Assembly: GCA_937888935.1 (NCBI GenBank)
Contig: CALARO010000040.1
Coordinates: 1 to 6,270 of the forward strand
Source: an uncultured Clostridia bacterium
GTDB lineage: Bacteria; Bacillota; Clostridia; Christensenellales; Borkfalkiaceae
DNA: 6,270 nt
Direction: 5' to 3'
Made by a program: the position numbers and the translations under genes
Shown: positions 5,415 to 6,270 of the stretch, in pieces
How positions within the stretch are numbered: the stretch's first letter is position 1
Layout: each line of letters starts with the position of its first letter
The notes under the pieces: model-generated
Database searches by the model: none
What the model saw: only the letters and a program-made list of their open reading frames with translations
What the model was told of the DNA's origin: nothing

Positions 5415-6122
5415 ATGTCGGAAGAAATCAAACAAGAAAAAAAAGCCTGCGGTTGCTGCGATAAAAATTGCGGCGAGAACCGCGCAAAGCAAGAAAACGA
5501 AGAAGAACTCGTTTGCGAAAACGCGCAGGGCGAAGAAAAATCGTGCTGCGGCGAGAAGCAGGCGAACGGAAAATGCGAAAAGCAAGAAAACTGCGCGAAC
5601 GCAGATATAAAAAACGAAGACGTGAAAGACGAAGCTATGAAGAACGAAAAAGGCGAGAAATGCGAAAAGAAGAAGAAACTTTTTGCCGAAATCGACGAGC
5701 TGAAAAAGGAAGCGGAAGAGAATAAGCGCAAGTGGTACGCCGTTACCGCCGAATACGAAAATTATCGTCGGCGCATGGAAAAACAATCGGCGTCGCGCTA
5801 TGCGGACGGCAGAAACGACGTGGTTGCAAAGCTTTTCCCCGTGGGGGACAACCTTGCGCGCGCGCTTACTTCGTGCGCGGACGAGCAGACGAAAAAAGGC
5901 TTGGAAATGGTGCTGAAAAGCTTTGAAAAGATACTTGCGGACGAAGGGATCGAAGAGATCGACCCTACGGGCAAGCCGTTTTCCGCAGACGAAGCGGAAG
6001 CGATCATGGCAGTCCCCGCCGAAAACGGCGAAGAGAGCGGCACGGTGAAGCAGGTATACCTGAAAGGCTATAAAAAAGGCGATAAAGTGCTGCGTTACGC
6101 GCAAGTAATCGTGATTTCTTAA
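5415..6122 (+). CDS. grpE: GrpE nucleotide exchange factor with cysteine-rich N-terminal extension
   Basis: GrpE is a dimeric cytoplasmic cochaperone that releases ADP from DnaK and can act as a thermosensor. The conserved part spans about residues 88-235: the long coiled-coil helix (ELKKEAEENKRKWYAVTAEYENYRRRMEKQ region), FPVGDNLARAL, and the beta-domain signature EGIEEIDPTGKPF with AEAIMAVP, GTVKQVYLKGYKKGDKVLR and the ending AQVIVIS. At 235 residues it is longer than the usual 180-200 or so because of an acidic/lysine-rich, probably disordered N-terminus. That region has ten cysteines (12, 14, 15, 19, 34, 44, 45, 54, 60, 83), including CGCC and SCCG clusters, while the core has one (C154). 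GGAGA at 5406-5410 supports the start; Met75 would remove most cysteines but lacks a clear SD. hrcA is not upstream; dnaK might lie beyond the window. A strong terminator follows. Confidence 0.95.
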   Translation: MSEEIKQEKKACGCCDKNCGENRAKQENEEELVCENAQGEEKSCCGEKQANGKCEKQENCANADIKNEDVKDEAMKNEKGEKCEKKKKLFAEIDELKKEAEENKRKWYAVTAEYENYRRRMEKQSASRYADGRNDVVAKLFPVGDNLARALTSCADEQTKKGLEMVLKSFEKILADEGIEEIDPTGKPFSADEAEAIMAVPAENGEESGTVKQVYLKGYKKGDKVLRYAQVIVIS

Positions 6123-6136
6123 TCGCGCGCATTAAT

Positions 6137-6164
6137 TAAGCCTTCCCCTGCAGGGGAAGGCTTA
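6137..6164. repeat. 28-bp perfect palindrome related to the REP-like element
   Basis: A perfect 28-bp palindrome, centred on CTGCAG (6148-6153), has arms TAAGCCTTCCCCTG and complement. It shares the GCxTTCCCC/GGGGAAxGC core of the first hairpin at 4873-4892 but lacks the second hairpin and GATGAGGGG tail. It begins 14 bases after the grpE stop. It lacks an immediate T-tract, so it is more likely a solo or truncated repeat than a terminator. Confidence 0.65.
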
Positions 6165-6167
6165 TAC

Positions 6168-6233
6168 CAAAGTCAAAAATATAATTCCCAACTCGGCAAA
6201 ATTGCCGAGTTTTTCTTTTGGCTCAAAGTCAAA
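6168..6233 (+). repeat. 10-bp direct repeat flanking the grpE terminator
   Basis: CAAAGTCAAA occurs at 6168-6177 and 6224-6233. CCCAAC (6187-6192) and GTTGGG (6235-6240) also form a short inverted pair. The repeats lie on both sides of the terminator and could be chance, given the A-rich sequence. Confidence 0.4.
6191..6219 (+). terminator. Strong Rho-independent terminator after grpE
   Basis: ACTCGGC (6191-6197) pairs perfectly with GCCGAGT (6204-6210) around AAAATT, followed by a T-rich run TTTTTCTTTT (6210-6219). It should end grpE transcription, so any downstream dnaK would need its own promoter or depend on readthrough. Confidence 0.92.
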
Positions 6234-6270
6234 TGTTGGGGTATGAAAAAAGGAAAAAAGTTAAAATAAA

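Noticed and set aside
5373..6104. 243-codon Phe-rich open frame on the - strand opposite grpE
   Set aside because: Its composition is the mirror of Lys/Glu-rich grpE codons; no family match and no ribosome binding site.
6243..6269. Eight-codon open frame (MKKGKKLK) near the window end
   Set aside because: Too short and A-rich to distinguish from chance; no good SD.

Overview
The window reads as a chromosomal, mostly housekeeping segment of an uncultured Bacillota (Clostridia-like) bacterium. This is inferred from protein families: an OmpR/PhoR-type two-component pair, an Obg with the C-terminal OCT domain, an obg-yhbY gene pair and GGAG-type ribosome binding sites. All six genes lie on the + strand, all end in TAA, and all have similar GC-rich codon use separated by A/T-rich spacers. 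No phage, plasmid, CRISPR, tRNA or rRNA signal was seen.

Layout. 1-771 is the 3' part of a D-Ala-D-Ala ligase-family (ATP-grasp) gene that begins before the window. 772-948 is an A-tract-rich promoter region. 949-1638 and 1734-3194 encode a response regulator and its sensor kinase. 3195-3369 holds a weak terminator, a promoter and a structured leader. 3370-4650 is obg. 4651-5010 is a 360-base gene-free stretch with a 120-bp element bounded by inverted repeats and a two-hairpin REP-like element. 5011-5319 is yhbY. 5320-5414 is a promoter region with three copies of a TTCGGC(A/G)AA motif. 5415-6122 is grpE, with an unusual cysteine-rich N-terminus. 6123-6270 holds a palindrome related to the REP-like element, a strong intrinsic terminator and A-rich sequence that may lead to the next gene.

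Functional themes. Obg and YhbY both act in 50S ribosome assembly and are neighbours in many Clostridia. GrpE is the nucleotide exchange factor of the DnaK chaperone. The ligase belongs to peptidoglycan precursor synthesis, and the two-component pair may sense an envelope signal. Each unit appears to have its own promoter, so this is a row of short transcription units rather than one operon. I found no convincing new multi-gene system. The most unusual items are the cysteine-rich GrpE extension, the intergenic repeat elements after obg, the nested hairpin leader of obg, and the repeat-flanked grpE promoter that lacks a CIRCE operator.
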